A stretch of 64,000 nucleotides of DNA, taken from NCBI RefSeq assembly GCF_027924145.1, contig NZ_BRVP01000004.1, positions 1-64,000 on the forward strand, read 5' to 3'. Position numbers and translations under genes: made by a program. This DNA is from Neptunitalea chrysea (GTDB lineage Bacteria > Bacteroidota > Bacteroidia > Flavobacteriales > Flavobacteriaceae). Of the stretch, positions 36,731-44,437 are shown piece after piece (the first letter of the stretch is position 1; each line of letters starts with the position of its first letter). The notes beneath the pieces were generated by a model. That model saw only the letters and a program-made list of their open reading frames with translations, did not search any database and was not told the origin of the DNA.

Positions 36731-37540
36731 ATGGGGTTATTTAAAAAGAATCCTTTCGGACATATACTTTTTCTAAAAAAATGGCTTATTAGGTCTGCCG
36801 GAGTCATTACACACAGGCGATACCGTGGATTTAACCAATTGCAAATAGAAGGTTCTGAGATTATTAAAGATTTACCAGAAACCAATGTGCTGTTTATTTC
36901 TAATCACCAAACGTACTTTGCAGATGTGGTTGCTATGTTTCATGTATTCAATGCAAGTCTTAAAGGCAGAACAGACTCTATTAAAAATGTAGGGTATCTG
37001 TGGAATCCTAAATTGAATATCTATTACGTTGCCGCTATTGAAACCATGAAATCTGGTTTGTTACCTAAAATTTTGGCGTATGCAGGTTCTATTAGTATTG
37101 AGCGTACCTGGAGGGCAAATGGGGAAGACGTAAACAGACAGGTTAAAATGAGTGATATTAGTAATATTGGTAGAGCGTTAAATGATGGTTGGGTAATCAC
37201 TTTTCCGCAAGGAACTACAAAACCTTGGAAGCCTATAAGAAAAGGAACTGCGCATATTATTAAAAGATATAAGCCAATTGTTATTCCTATTGTTATTGAC
37301 GGATTCAGACGTTCGTTTGATAAAAAGGGACTTAATATCAAAAAGAAAGGAATACTCCAGTCTATGGTTATTAAGGCACCTTTAGAAATTGATTATGAGA
37401 ATGAGTCGATAGATGATATTGTAGAAAAAATAGAATATGCAATTGAGCAACATCCTTCATTTCTTAAAGTACTTACTCCAAAACAAATTAAAGAAATAGA
37501 AGAGCTTAACGAGTTAAGAAGATACGGAACAGACTTATAA
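36731..37540 (+). CDS. Acyltransferase of the PlsC type with altered motifs
   Basis: A 269-residue membrane-associated acyltransferase fold. Motif I reads NHQTYFAD, in which five residues separate His and Asp; the canonical PlsC spacing is four (HX4D). Motif III reads FPQGTT instead of FPEGTR. Both departures leave the fold recognisable but the substrate uncertain: lysophosphatidate or an aminolipid acyl acceptor. It ends in a 48-bp perfect palindrome shared with the convergent gene. Confidence 0.78.
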   Translation: MGLFKKNPFGHILFLKKWLIRSAGVITHRRYRGFNQLQIEGSEIIKDLPETNVLFISNHQTYFADVVAMFHVFNASLKGRTDSIKNVGYLWNPKLNIYYVAAIETMKSGLLPKILAYAGSISIERTWRANGEDVNRQVKMSDISNIGRALNDGWVITFPQGTTKPWKPIRKGTAHIIKRYKPIVIPIVIDGFRRSFDKKGLNIKKKGILQSMVIKAPLEIDYENESIDDIVEKIEYAIEQHPSFLKVLTPKQIKEIEELNELRRYGTDL

Positions 37541-37578
37541 AAAAAGCGATGATTAATCATCGCTTTTTTTATAAGTCT
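37531..37578. terminator. 48-bp perfect palindrome serving as bidirectional terminator
   Basis: The 24-base half running from AGACTTATAAAA through GCGATGATT (37531-37554) is followed by its exact reverse complement. Both convergent genes end inside it: each encodes Asp-Leu-stop (GACTTATAA) within the symmetrical arms. The run of seven A and seven T suits termination both ways. Confidence 0.92.
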
Positions 37579-38225
37579 ATTTTCTTTAATTCTTGGTAGT
37601 TATCTTTTAGTTTTTTTAGTAAAATACCATAAATTAATTTGTAGAATAGCCAAATTATTAAAAGGAAAATACCAATTAAAAATATGATTAAACCGTACAT
37701 GATTACATAGAAAACAGTCTCTTGTCCGTTTTTGGTAAATTGCTCATGTAGCTGAATGGTATCGGCATGACTATTAATAAGTATGGTGAGTAATATGAGG
37801 CTTGAAACCCCAAAATAAACAAGATTAAACCATACATAATAATTTACAGTTTTACGGGTTCGTAAAATATTTTTTAATAGTGTTTTTACACTATCAATAG
37901 AACATATTCTTTTATAGTTTAAAAAGAATAGGTAAATAAATACCAAGAGTCCTGCATAGTATATAATATTAATGACACGTATTATTACACGGTGATAAAT
38001 TTCTTCTATAATCTCAACATCATACCCGTTATAAGAGCTAGGAATGTTGCTTATTAAAACCATTGCAATCCAAAATACAAACTCAATAATGCTTATGTAA
38101 AAAATCCATTTCACTTGTGAAGACGATTTTTTCCACAACATTTGGTGTATTTGGTCGTAAGAAAGCTTTGGAAGCTCTTTTTCCTTACGTTGCCAGTCTT
38201 TCTTTAAAAATTCTAATTCATCCAT
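37569..38225 (-). CDS. Membrane partner of the ECF sigma factor
   Basis: A 218-residue protein with a short soluble N terminus (MDELEFLKKDWQRKEKELPKLSYDQIHQMLW) and four membrane helices (about 40-205). The position 4 bases after a sigma gene and this layout suggest an anti-sigma-like membrane partner, although no zinc-binding anti-sigma motif is seen. It ends in the shared palindrome. Confidence 0.7.
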   Translation of the reverse strand: MDELEFLKKDWQRKEKELPKLSYDQIHQMLWKKSSSQVKWIFYISIIEFVFWIAMVLISNIPSSYNGYDVEIIEEIYHRVIIRVINIIYYAGLLVFIYLFFLNYKRICSIDSVKTLLKNILRTRKTVNYYVWFNLVYFGVSSLILLTILINSHADTIQLHEQFTKNGQETVFYVIMYGLIIFLIGIFLLIIWLFYKLIYGILLKKLKDNYQELKKIDL

Positions 38226-38229
38226 AACT

Positions 38230-38724
38230 TTATGGGTTCAAGACAGTCTTTAGCTTAGTTTTAATTCTATTCATTTTCACTCTAGCATTTACCTCAGATA
38301 TCCCTAAGGTTTCAGATATATCTTTATAGTCTCTATCTTCGAGATATAAAAAAACAAGCGCCTTGTCTATATCATTTAATTCTTTAATGGCTTCATACAT
38401 TAGCTTTAATTGTTGTTCAATAGCATCGTCATATTCTTCAGCCTTCATTTTAAAGCTAATAGGTTCTATCTCCTGTGTTTTTACCTTCTTTTTAGATTTA
38501 CGGTATAAGGTAATAGCAGTATTAAGTGCAACTCTATACATCCAGGTGCTGAATTTAGCATCTCCTCTAAATTTAGGATACGCTTTCCATAGCTGAATGG
38601 TGATTTCCTGAAACAAGTCATTATGTGCATCCTGATCAGAAGTATATAGCCTGCAAATTTTATGGACTATATTCTGGTTTTCTTCTAAAAGGGTTACAAA
38701 AGTATGTTGTAATTCTTTATTCAC
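38230..38724 (-). CDS. ECF-type RNA polymerase sigma factor
   Basis: A 164-residue sigma-70 family protein. Region 2 (about 20-90) contains DLFQEITIQLWKAYPKFRGDAKFSTWMYRVALNTAI; region 4 (about 110-160) contains ALVFLYLEDRDYKDISETLGISEVNARVKMNRIKTKLK. It is the first gene of a two-gene unit with a membrane partner. The signal is unknown. Confidence 0.92.
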   Translation of the reverse strand: MNKELQHTFVTLLEENQNIVHKICRLYTSDQDAHNDLFQEITIQLWKAYPKFRGDAKFSTWMYRVALNTAITLYRKSKKKVKTQEIEPISFKMKAEEYDDAIEQQLKLMYEAIKELNDIDKALVFLYLEDRDYKDISETLGISEVNARVKMNRIKTKLKTVLNP

Positions 38725-38900
38725 TAATGAGTATTGTTTCTAATATAAGTAGAAAAACGAGTTAAATTGTTACGAAAAAATTTTAATACTATTTAAATTT
38801 TTTCTCTTTAGTCATAATTAAATCCTAAAAATGCTAAAAATAAATTAGTTACTGTTTTTTTCATCGTAAATTTATAAAGATAAATTAAATAATTAGTTTT

Positions 38901-40217
38901 ATGAATATACCCAAAACCAAAATGCCTAGAGTTGTAATTGTGGGAGGTGGGTTTGCAGGCATCTCAATAGCTAAAAAACTTAAGGGTCTGCCTATACAAC
39001 TAGTGATGTTTGATCGTCACAATTACCATACTTTTCAACCTTTATTATATCAGGTTTCCACGAGCGGTTTAGAACCCGATTCAATTGCTTATCCGCTAAG
39101 GAAAATCATGAAGAAGCATAAGAACTTTCATTTTAGATTGGCAGAAGTAATTGGCATACATCCTGAAGAAAATTTGGTAGAAACAAGTTTGGGTAAGTTA
39201 TCTTACGATTATCTGGTGGTGGCAACCGGAACAAAAACCAATTATTTTGGGAATAAGAAAATAGAGGCGAATGCGATGCCTATGAAAACGGTACCTCAGG
39301 CATTGAGTATTCGTAGCTTTATGCTTCAGAATTTTGAAAAAGCGAGTGTGACCGAAGATGAAAATGAACGCCAATCATATTTGAATTTTGTAATAGTTGG
39401 AGGTGGCCCTACAGGCGTTGAATTGGCAGGTGCTTTGGCTGAGTTAAAAAGAAATGTCTTCCCAAAGGATTATCCAGATATAGATATTTCCAATATGCAA
39501 ATTCATTTGCTTGAAGGAGCAGACAGGTTGTTGCCTCCAATGAGTGCAACGGCGTCTAAAAAGGCATATGAATTTTTAACGAAGCTAGGGGTTAGTATTC
39601 ATTTAAACATGTTGGTTACACAATATGATGGTGCAAATGTAGAAACCAAAGACGGAATCTTTTTAAAGGCAAAAACCTTTATATGGTCTGCAGGGGTTAC
39701 AGGGAATCCGGTGCCGGGAGTTGCAGAAAATGCCATTCATGACAGAGCACATAGGTATATGGTAAATCAATTTAATCAGGTAGAGGGGTATACCAATATT
39801 TTTGCCATAGGAGATATTGCTTTAATGATGTCTGATGAGTATCCTAAAGGACACCCACAGCTGGCACAGCCAGCTATTCAACAAGGAGACTTGCTCGCTA
39901 AGAACCTGATGAAGTTATTACAAAATAAACCAATGGAACCTTTTAAATATATAGATAAGGGGTCTATGGCTACTATAGGAAGAAATAAGGCTGTTGCCGA
40001 TATTAAAAAGCTACACTTTGGAGGCTTCTTTGCTTGGTTTATCTGGATGTTTGTACACTTGTTTTCGTTGGTAGGTTTTAGAAATCGTGTAATTGTATTT
40101 TTTAATTGGATGTACAATTATATCAATTATGATAAGGCAGCACGTTCTATTTTTAGACCTTATGTGAGAGAAACGAGTGCTAAAGAAGAAGAGGCAACTG
40201 TGGTTGCCGAATCGTGA
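38901..40217 (+). CDS. ndh: Type II NADH:quinone oxidoreductase
   Basis: A 438-residue flavoprotein that passes electrons from NADH to quinone without pumping protons. The FAD loop VVIVGGGFAGISIAKKL is near residue 10 and the NADH loop VIVGGGPTGVELAGALAEL near 165; NIFAIGDIALM is the second FAD contact. The C-terminal third carries the hydrophobic membrane-contact helices (GGFFAWFIWMFVHLFSLVGFRNR). Monocistronic, with a terminator shared with the convergent operon. Confidence 0.93.
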   Translation: MNIPKTKMPRVVIVGGGFAGISIAKKLKGLPIQLVMFDRHNYHTFQPLLYQVSTSGLEPDSIAYPLRKIMKKHKNFHFRLAEVIGIHPEENLVETSLGKLSYDYLVVATGTKTNYFGNKKIEANAMPMKTVPQALSIRSFMLQNFEKASVTEDENERQSYLNFVIVGGGPTGVELAGALAELKRNVFPKDYPDIDISNMQIHLLEGADRLLPPMSATASKKAYEFLTKLGVSIHLNMLVTQYDGANVETKDGIFLKAKTFIWSAGVTGNPVPGVAENAIHDRAHRYMVNQFNQVEGYTNIFAIGDIALMMSDEYPKGHPQLAQPAIQQGDLLAKNLMKLLQNKPMEPFKYIDKGSMATIGRNKAVADIKKLHFGGFFAWFIWMFVHLFSLVGFRNRVIVFFNWMYNYINYDKAARSIFRPYVRETSAKEEEATVVAES

Positions 40218-40233
40218 ATTATGATAAAATAGG

Positions 40234-40277
40234 AAACACTCATGGTTAGTGAATTAATCTATAAATCATGAGTGTTT
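40234..40277. terminator. Bidirectional terminator after ndh
   Basis: AAACACTCATG (40234-40244) and CATGAGTGTTT (40267-40277) form a perfect 11-bp stem with a 22-base loop, followed by T on the plus strand. Confidence 0.7.
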
Positions 40278-40856
40278 TTATGAAAGTTTTCTAAGCTCAT
40301 CATCTGTAAAATGAGTTCTTTTTTTCTCTTGTTTAAATTTTTCCTGATTGTATTGACTCGATTGATTTTTAGGAATAGATAAAGAGACCCAATCTGAATC
40401 TTTAATCATTTTCCCCAAAAAAACCATTTGACCAATATGGTATGGGTAATGCGCTAATTGACGATTAATAGCTTCGGTAATGGTGTGTCCTTGATTGCGA
40501 ATATAAACCAGATTAGTAAAGTTGTCTTGGTGTACACTATCTAAAGCTTTAAAAAGGCATGTCCAACCCTTTTCCCAGTAGGCTACTATTTCTTCTTTAG
40601 AGGTAAGTGTATCCTCAAATTCATCATCACGGTGACGCCATTTTTTTTCACCATCTTCAGTTAAGAAGTTAGTCCATCTGCTAAGCATATTACCAGCAAT
40701 ATGTTTTATTATAACCGCTACACTATTGGAGGTCTCGTTATAAGTGTAATGAAGTTCCTCTTCGGTAAGTATCGTAATTGTTTTATCTCCTAAGGTTTTA
40801 TAGTAGATAAATTGTTTTTTAACACTTTCTAAATAGTTTAACTCATTACTCTCCAT
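40278..40856 (-). CDS. DinB-superfamily (DUF1572) protein
   Basis: About 192 residues from ATG 40856; a TTG 12 bases earlier lies deeper in msrB and is less likely. The four-helix DinB fold is suggested by IKHIAGNMLSRWTNFL (a His near 50) and by INRQLAHYPYHIGQMVFL with the two later metal-binding His, so the metal triad looks complete. Some relatives are bacillithiol-type transferases; the substrate here is unknown. It overlaps the msrB 3' end by 11 bases, so it is in the same transcript. Confidence 0.82.
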   Translation of the reverse strand: MESNELNYLESVKKQFIYYKTLGDKTITILTEEELHYTYNETSNSVAVIIKHIAGNMLSRWTNFLTEDGEKKWRHRDDEFEDTLTSKEEIVAYWEKGWTCLFKALDSVHQDNFTNLVYIRNQGHTITEAINRQLAHYPYHIGQMVFLGKMIKDSDWVSLSIPKNQSSQYNQEKFKQEKKRTHFTDDELRKLS

Positions 40857-41346
40857 CAGTGTCAACAAAGTTTATACTTGCAGAATTTACACAATAACGT
40901 TTTCCTGTTTCAGTTGGTCCATCATCAAATACATGACCTAAATGTCCGCCACATTTGGCACAAACAATTTCTGTACGAATCATGCCATGACTGGTGTCCT
41001 GAATGTATTCTACAGTACCTTCAATGGCGTTGTCAAAACTTGGCCAACCACAATGGCTTTCAAACTTGTTGGTGCTGTCAAATAATTTGGTTCCACATCC
41101 TTTGCAGGTATAGGCTCCGTCTTCAAAATATAAGTTGTATTTACCTGTATGCGGATACTCAGTTCCTTTATTTCTTAGAATTCTATATTCTTCAGGAGTT
41201 AATTTAGCTTTCCATTCGGCTTCTGTTTTTTCAACAGCATATTTTTTTTCACTCATATTTTTAGTTTCTTTTTCCGTTTGGGCTTTTCCGTTGCAACTTA
41301 TTAAAATAGCAGTTAGCAATACAAATAATAACCTTTTCATTTTCAT
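40846..41346 (-). CDS. msrB: Methionine sulfoxide reductase MsrB, lipoprotein form
   Basis: 166 residues from ATG 41346 (or 41340); a longer frame back to 41385 overlaps the previous gene and spoils the signal. A lipobox with Cys18 (ILISC) places it outside the inner membrane. Zinc cysteines Cys81/Cys84 and Cys129/Cys132, HCGWPSF and the catalytic Cys152 in RYCVNSAS are present, so it should reduce methionine-R-sulfoxide in envelope proteins. It is the middle gene of an operon with the alpha/beta hydrolase and DinB-like genes. Confidence 0.93.
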   Translation of the reverse strand: MKMKRLLFVLLTAILISCNGKAQTEKETKNMSEKKYAVEKTEAEWKAKLTPEEYRILRNKGTEYPHTGKYNLYFEDGAYTCKGCGTKLFDSTNKFESHCGWPSFDNAIEGTVEYIQDTSHGMIRTEIVCAKCGGHLGHVFDDGPTETGKRYCVNSASINFVDTDGE

Positions 41347-41353
41347 AAGCAAT

Positions 41354-42217
41354 TTAATTTTTAATATAAGATACAATTTTTTCAATTACTTTATTGTCTC
41401 CAAGTATTTTACGGTGTCCTAATTCCTTTGTAATATAGAGTGTACCGTTTGTAAGGTGTTCTTCTATTTGGTAAGCAGCAGTAACCGGAACATCAACATC
41501 GTTTTCATCATGGATTACTAAAACCGGAATTGAGATTTCTTTTGCAGCTATATATGAAGAGAAATCATTCATGGTTTCATTAATCTTGGTTTCAATACGT
41601 TTTTTCATCAATTTCCCTACTACAGGTTTCATTTGCATTTGCTTGATGAAGTCCTTAATAATGTCGTCTATTACATTGCCACTACCTATGGTAATAATTT
41701 TTTTTATGCTCTTTGGTTGTTTGTAAGCATTAAGTAACGCCATGCCACCTAAAGAATGACCAATAGCGGCTTCAAAAGGGCCTAGTTGCTTTTCTAATTC
41801 CAGAATTACCTCTATAAATTCTTTCATATTGGTTTGTTTTCCAGGAGATTTTCCATGGGCAGGAGCATCAAAGCTAACAGTGCTATACCCTTCTTTTAAT
41901 AAGGCATCGGCAATTTTATATAATTGAGTACCTCTACCACACCAACCATGACTTAGTAATATTTTTTTATTAGAATCACCGTAGGTGTATAAGGTAATCT
42001 TTTTTTCTAGTGAAGGAATTTCTATGGTAGTTTGAATGCTGTTAGCATCCATGTGATGTTCTCTTTTAGGAAGCTTATATTTAATAGGCGTCATAAAGAG
42101 ATTACCTGCATAGAAGGCTGCTAATTTTATAGAAACAAATTGTAATGCTTTCCCTAAATAAATAAATTGAGAAGGTATTTGAATACTTTGTTTTTGGGCC
42201 TTGTTTTCTTGTGTCAT
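41354..42217 (-). CDS. Alpha/beta hydrolase
   Basis: A 287-residue hydrolase with an N-terminal hydrophobic stretch near residues 20-45, the nucleophile elbow IGHSLGGMAL, the oxyanion region LLSHGWCGRGTQLY, an acid at HDENDVDVP and the catalytic His at ELGHRKILG. The substrate is unknown. First gene of the msrB operon, ending 7 bases before msrB. Confidence 0.87.
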   Translation of the reverse strand: MTQENKAQKQSIQIPSQFIYLGKALQFVSIKLAAFYAGNLFMTPIKYKLPKREHHMDANSIQTTIEIPSLEKKITLYTYGDSNKKILLSHGWCGRGTQLYKIADALLKEGYSTVSFDAPAHGKSPGKQTNMKEFIEVILELEKQLGPFEAAIGHSLGGMALLNAYKQPKSIKKIITIGSGNVIDDIIKDFIKQMQMKPVVGKLMKKRIETKINETMNDFSSYIAAKEISIPVLVIHDENDVDVPVTAAYQIEEHLTNGTLYITKELGHRKILGDNKVIEKIVSYIKN

Positions 42218-42445
42218 ACTTATGAATAAACTTTATGAAAATAAATTAAGATAGCTTTTAATTTTCTCATCTAATTATTTTAAATTTATCGAGAGTAAAG
42301 TTAAATCTTCATGTTTGTTTATAGAACTTCTTTATGAAAAAATTGTGTATTCATAAATTAGATGCGCCTAAATAACTTTACACACCTATTTATTAGACAA
42401 TGTAAAATTTAAAACCTTACACATAATTTTAAAAAATTAACATAG

Positions 42446-44350
42446 ATGCATCAGGTACAAACTTACTCGTTATTCTCAGACTTTGACATTCATTTATTTA
42501 AAGCTGGTAAACATTTTAAATTATATGAAAAATTAGGTGCCCATTTAATGACTGTTAACGGAGTAGAGGGGACCTACTTTGCGGTTTGGGCACCTTCTGC
42601 TAAAGAGGTTAATGTAATAGGTGATTTTAATTATTGGGTAGACGGTGAATGCAAGCTTAATGTACGATGGGATTCTAGTGGTATTTGGGAAGGTTTTATA
42701 CCACATGTAACTAAAGGGGTACGTTATAAATATAAAATTTATTCACACCATAATGGGGTGGTTACAGAGAAAGCAGACCCGTTTGCATTTTTCTGTGAAA
42801 GACCACCTAACACGGCTTCTGTTATTTGGGATTTAGATCATACTTGGGATGATGTAGATTGGATGCAGAAGCGTAAGGATATAAATAGGTTAGATCGCCC
42901 GTTTTCTGTATATGAGGTACACTTAAGTTCATGGAAAAAGGTAGTGGAAGAAAATCGTTCATTAACTTACAAAGAAATGGCTCAGGATCTTGTACAATAT
43001 GTTAAGGAACTTGGCTTTACACATGTAGAGTTTATGCCCATTATGGAGTATCCTTTTGACCCTTCATGGGGATATCAGATTACAGGTTATTTTGCCCCAA
43101 CATCTCGTTTTGGTTGTCCGCAAGATTTTATGATGCTAGTGCAAGAGTTTCATAAAGAGGGAATAGGTGTTATTTTAGACTGGGTGCCTTCGCACTTCCC
43201 TGATGACGCCCACGGTTTAGCTAATTTTGATGGAACTAATCTATATGAGCACCCAGATTATAAAAAAGGATATCACCCAGATTGGAAGAGTTGTATTTTT
43301 AATTACGAACGTAATGAGGTACGCTCTTTTCTAATTTCTAATGCCATGTTTTGGTTACAACATTACCATGTAGATGGTTTACGTGTAGATGCTGTAGCGT
43401 CTATGTTATACTTAGATTATAGTAGAGAGCATGGGCAATGGGATCCGAATAAATATGGGGGAAATAAGTATTTAGAAGCGGCTTCTTTTCTTAAAGAAAT
43501 GAATGAAGCTGTTTATGGTTCTTTTGAAGGAGTGCAAACTATTGCAGAAGAGTCAACTGCATTTTCAGGAGTATCTAAACCCACATACTTAGGAGGTTTA
43601 GGTTTTGGTATGAAATGGATGATGGGCTGGATGCATGATACCTTACTGTATTTTAAGAAGGAGTGTGTTTATAGAAAGTATCATCAGAACGATATTACAT
43701 TTAGTTTGACGTATGTTTTTTCCGAAAATTTCATGCTACCGTTAAGTCATGATGAGGTGGTACACGGTAAGAAATCTATTTTTGGAAGAATGCCAGGAGA
43801 TGAATGGCAACGCTTTGCTAATATAAGAGCTATGTATAGCTATATGTTTACGCATCCGGGGGCTAAGTTGTTATTTATGGGCGGTGAGTTTGCACAGAGT
43901 AGCGAATGGAATTTTTCTAAGAGTTTAGATTGGCACTTGCTTAAATACGATTTTCATAAAGGAGTAAAGTCGTTAATATCCGATTTAAATAAGCTTTATA
44001 AATCGAAACCGGCGTTGTACGAAAAGCAATTTAGTCCGGAAGGTTTTGAGTGGATTAATTTATCGGATGGTAATAATTCGGTACTTACGTATATAAGAAA
44101 AGGACATGATGAGAAAAATGATCTTATCATTGTATGTAATTTCACTCTTATGAAACGAGATGTGTACAGAATAGGACTTCCTAAAAGAGGTAAGATTAGG
44201 GAGATTTTTAGTTCTGATTATAAAAAATATGGAGGTTCAGGAGTGCGAAATGTAAAAGCCATAGAATCAGATGCAATAGCATGGGATGGCAGAGAACATA
44301 GTTGTGAAATCGTTTTAGCACCACTAAGTGTTATGGTTTTCACATATTAA
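42446..44350 (+). CDS. glgB: 1,4-alpha-glucan (glycogen) branching enzyme
   Basis: A 634-residue GH13 enzyme that makes the alpha-1,6 branches of glycogen. An N-terminal CBM48 (about 20-125, FAVWAPSAKEVNVIGDFNYW) precedes the barrel. Catalytic residues are Asp315 (GLRVDAVASM), Glu368 (IAEESTAF) and Asp436 (LSHDEVVHGK). It lies 88 bases before a GH31 glucosidase on the same strand, so the two may form a glucan-metabolism unit. glgA and glgC are not in the window. Confidence 0.97.
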   Translation: MHQVQTYSLFSDFDIHLFKAGKHFKLYEKLGAHLMTVNGVEGTYFAVWAPSAKEVNVIGDFNYWVDGECKLNVRWDSSGIWEGFIPHVTKGVRYKYKIYSHHNGVVTEKADPFAFFCERPPNTASVIWDLDHTWDDVDWMQKRKDINRLDRPFSVYEVHLSSWKKVVEENRSLTYKEMAQDLVQYVKELGFTHVEFMPIMEYPFDPSWGYQITGYFAPTSRFGCPQDFMMLVQEFHKEGIGVILDWVPSHFPDDAHGLANFDGTNLYEHPDYKKGYHPDWKSCIFNYERNEVRSFLISNAMFWLQHYHVDGLRVDAVASMLYLDYSREHGQWDPNKYGGNKYLEAASFLKEMNEAVYGSFEGVQTIAEESTAFSGVSKPTYLGGLGFGMKWMMGWMHDTLLYFKKECVYRKYHQNDITFSLTYVFSENFMLPLSHDEVVHGKKSIFGRMPGDEWQRFANIRAMYSYMFTHPGAKLLFMGGEFAQSSEWNFSKSLDWHLLKYDFHKGVKSLISDLNKLYKSKPALYEKQFSPEGFEWINLSDGNNSVLTYIRKGHDEKNDLIIVCNFTLMKRDVYRIGLPKRGKIREIFSSDYKKYGGSGVRNVKAIESDAIAWDGREHSCEIVLAPLSVMVFTY

Positions 44351-44437
44351 TGAAAATTATACCAATATTATTAAATAAAATTTAACAAGAAATTGGTTTA
44401 TTAGTTATAGATTTATAATCCAAAAACCGATTGTATT

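Noticed and set aside
38818-38865. 15-codon peptide MKKTVTNLFLAFLGF upstream of ndh
   Set aside because: Too short, with no following hairpin; AT-rich DNA gives such peptides by chance.
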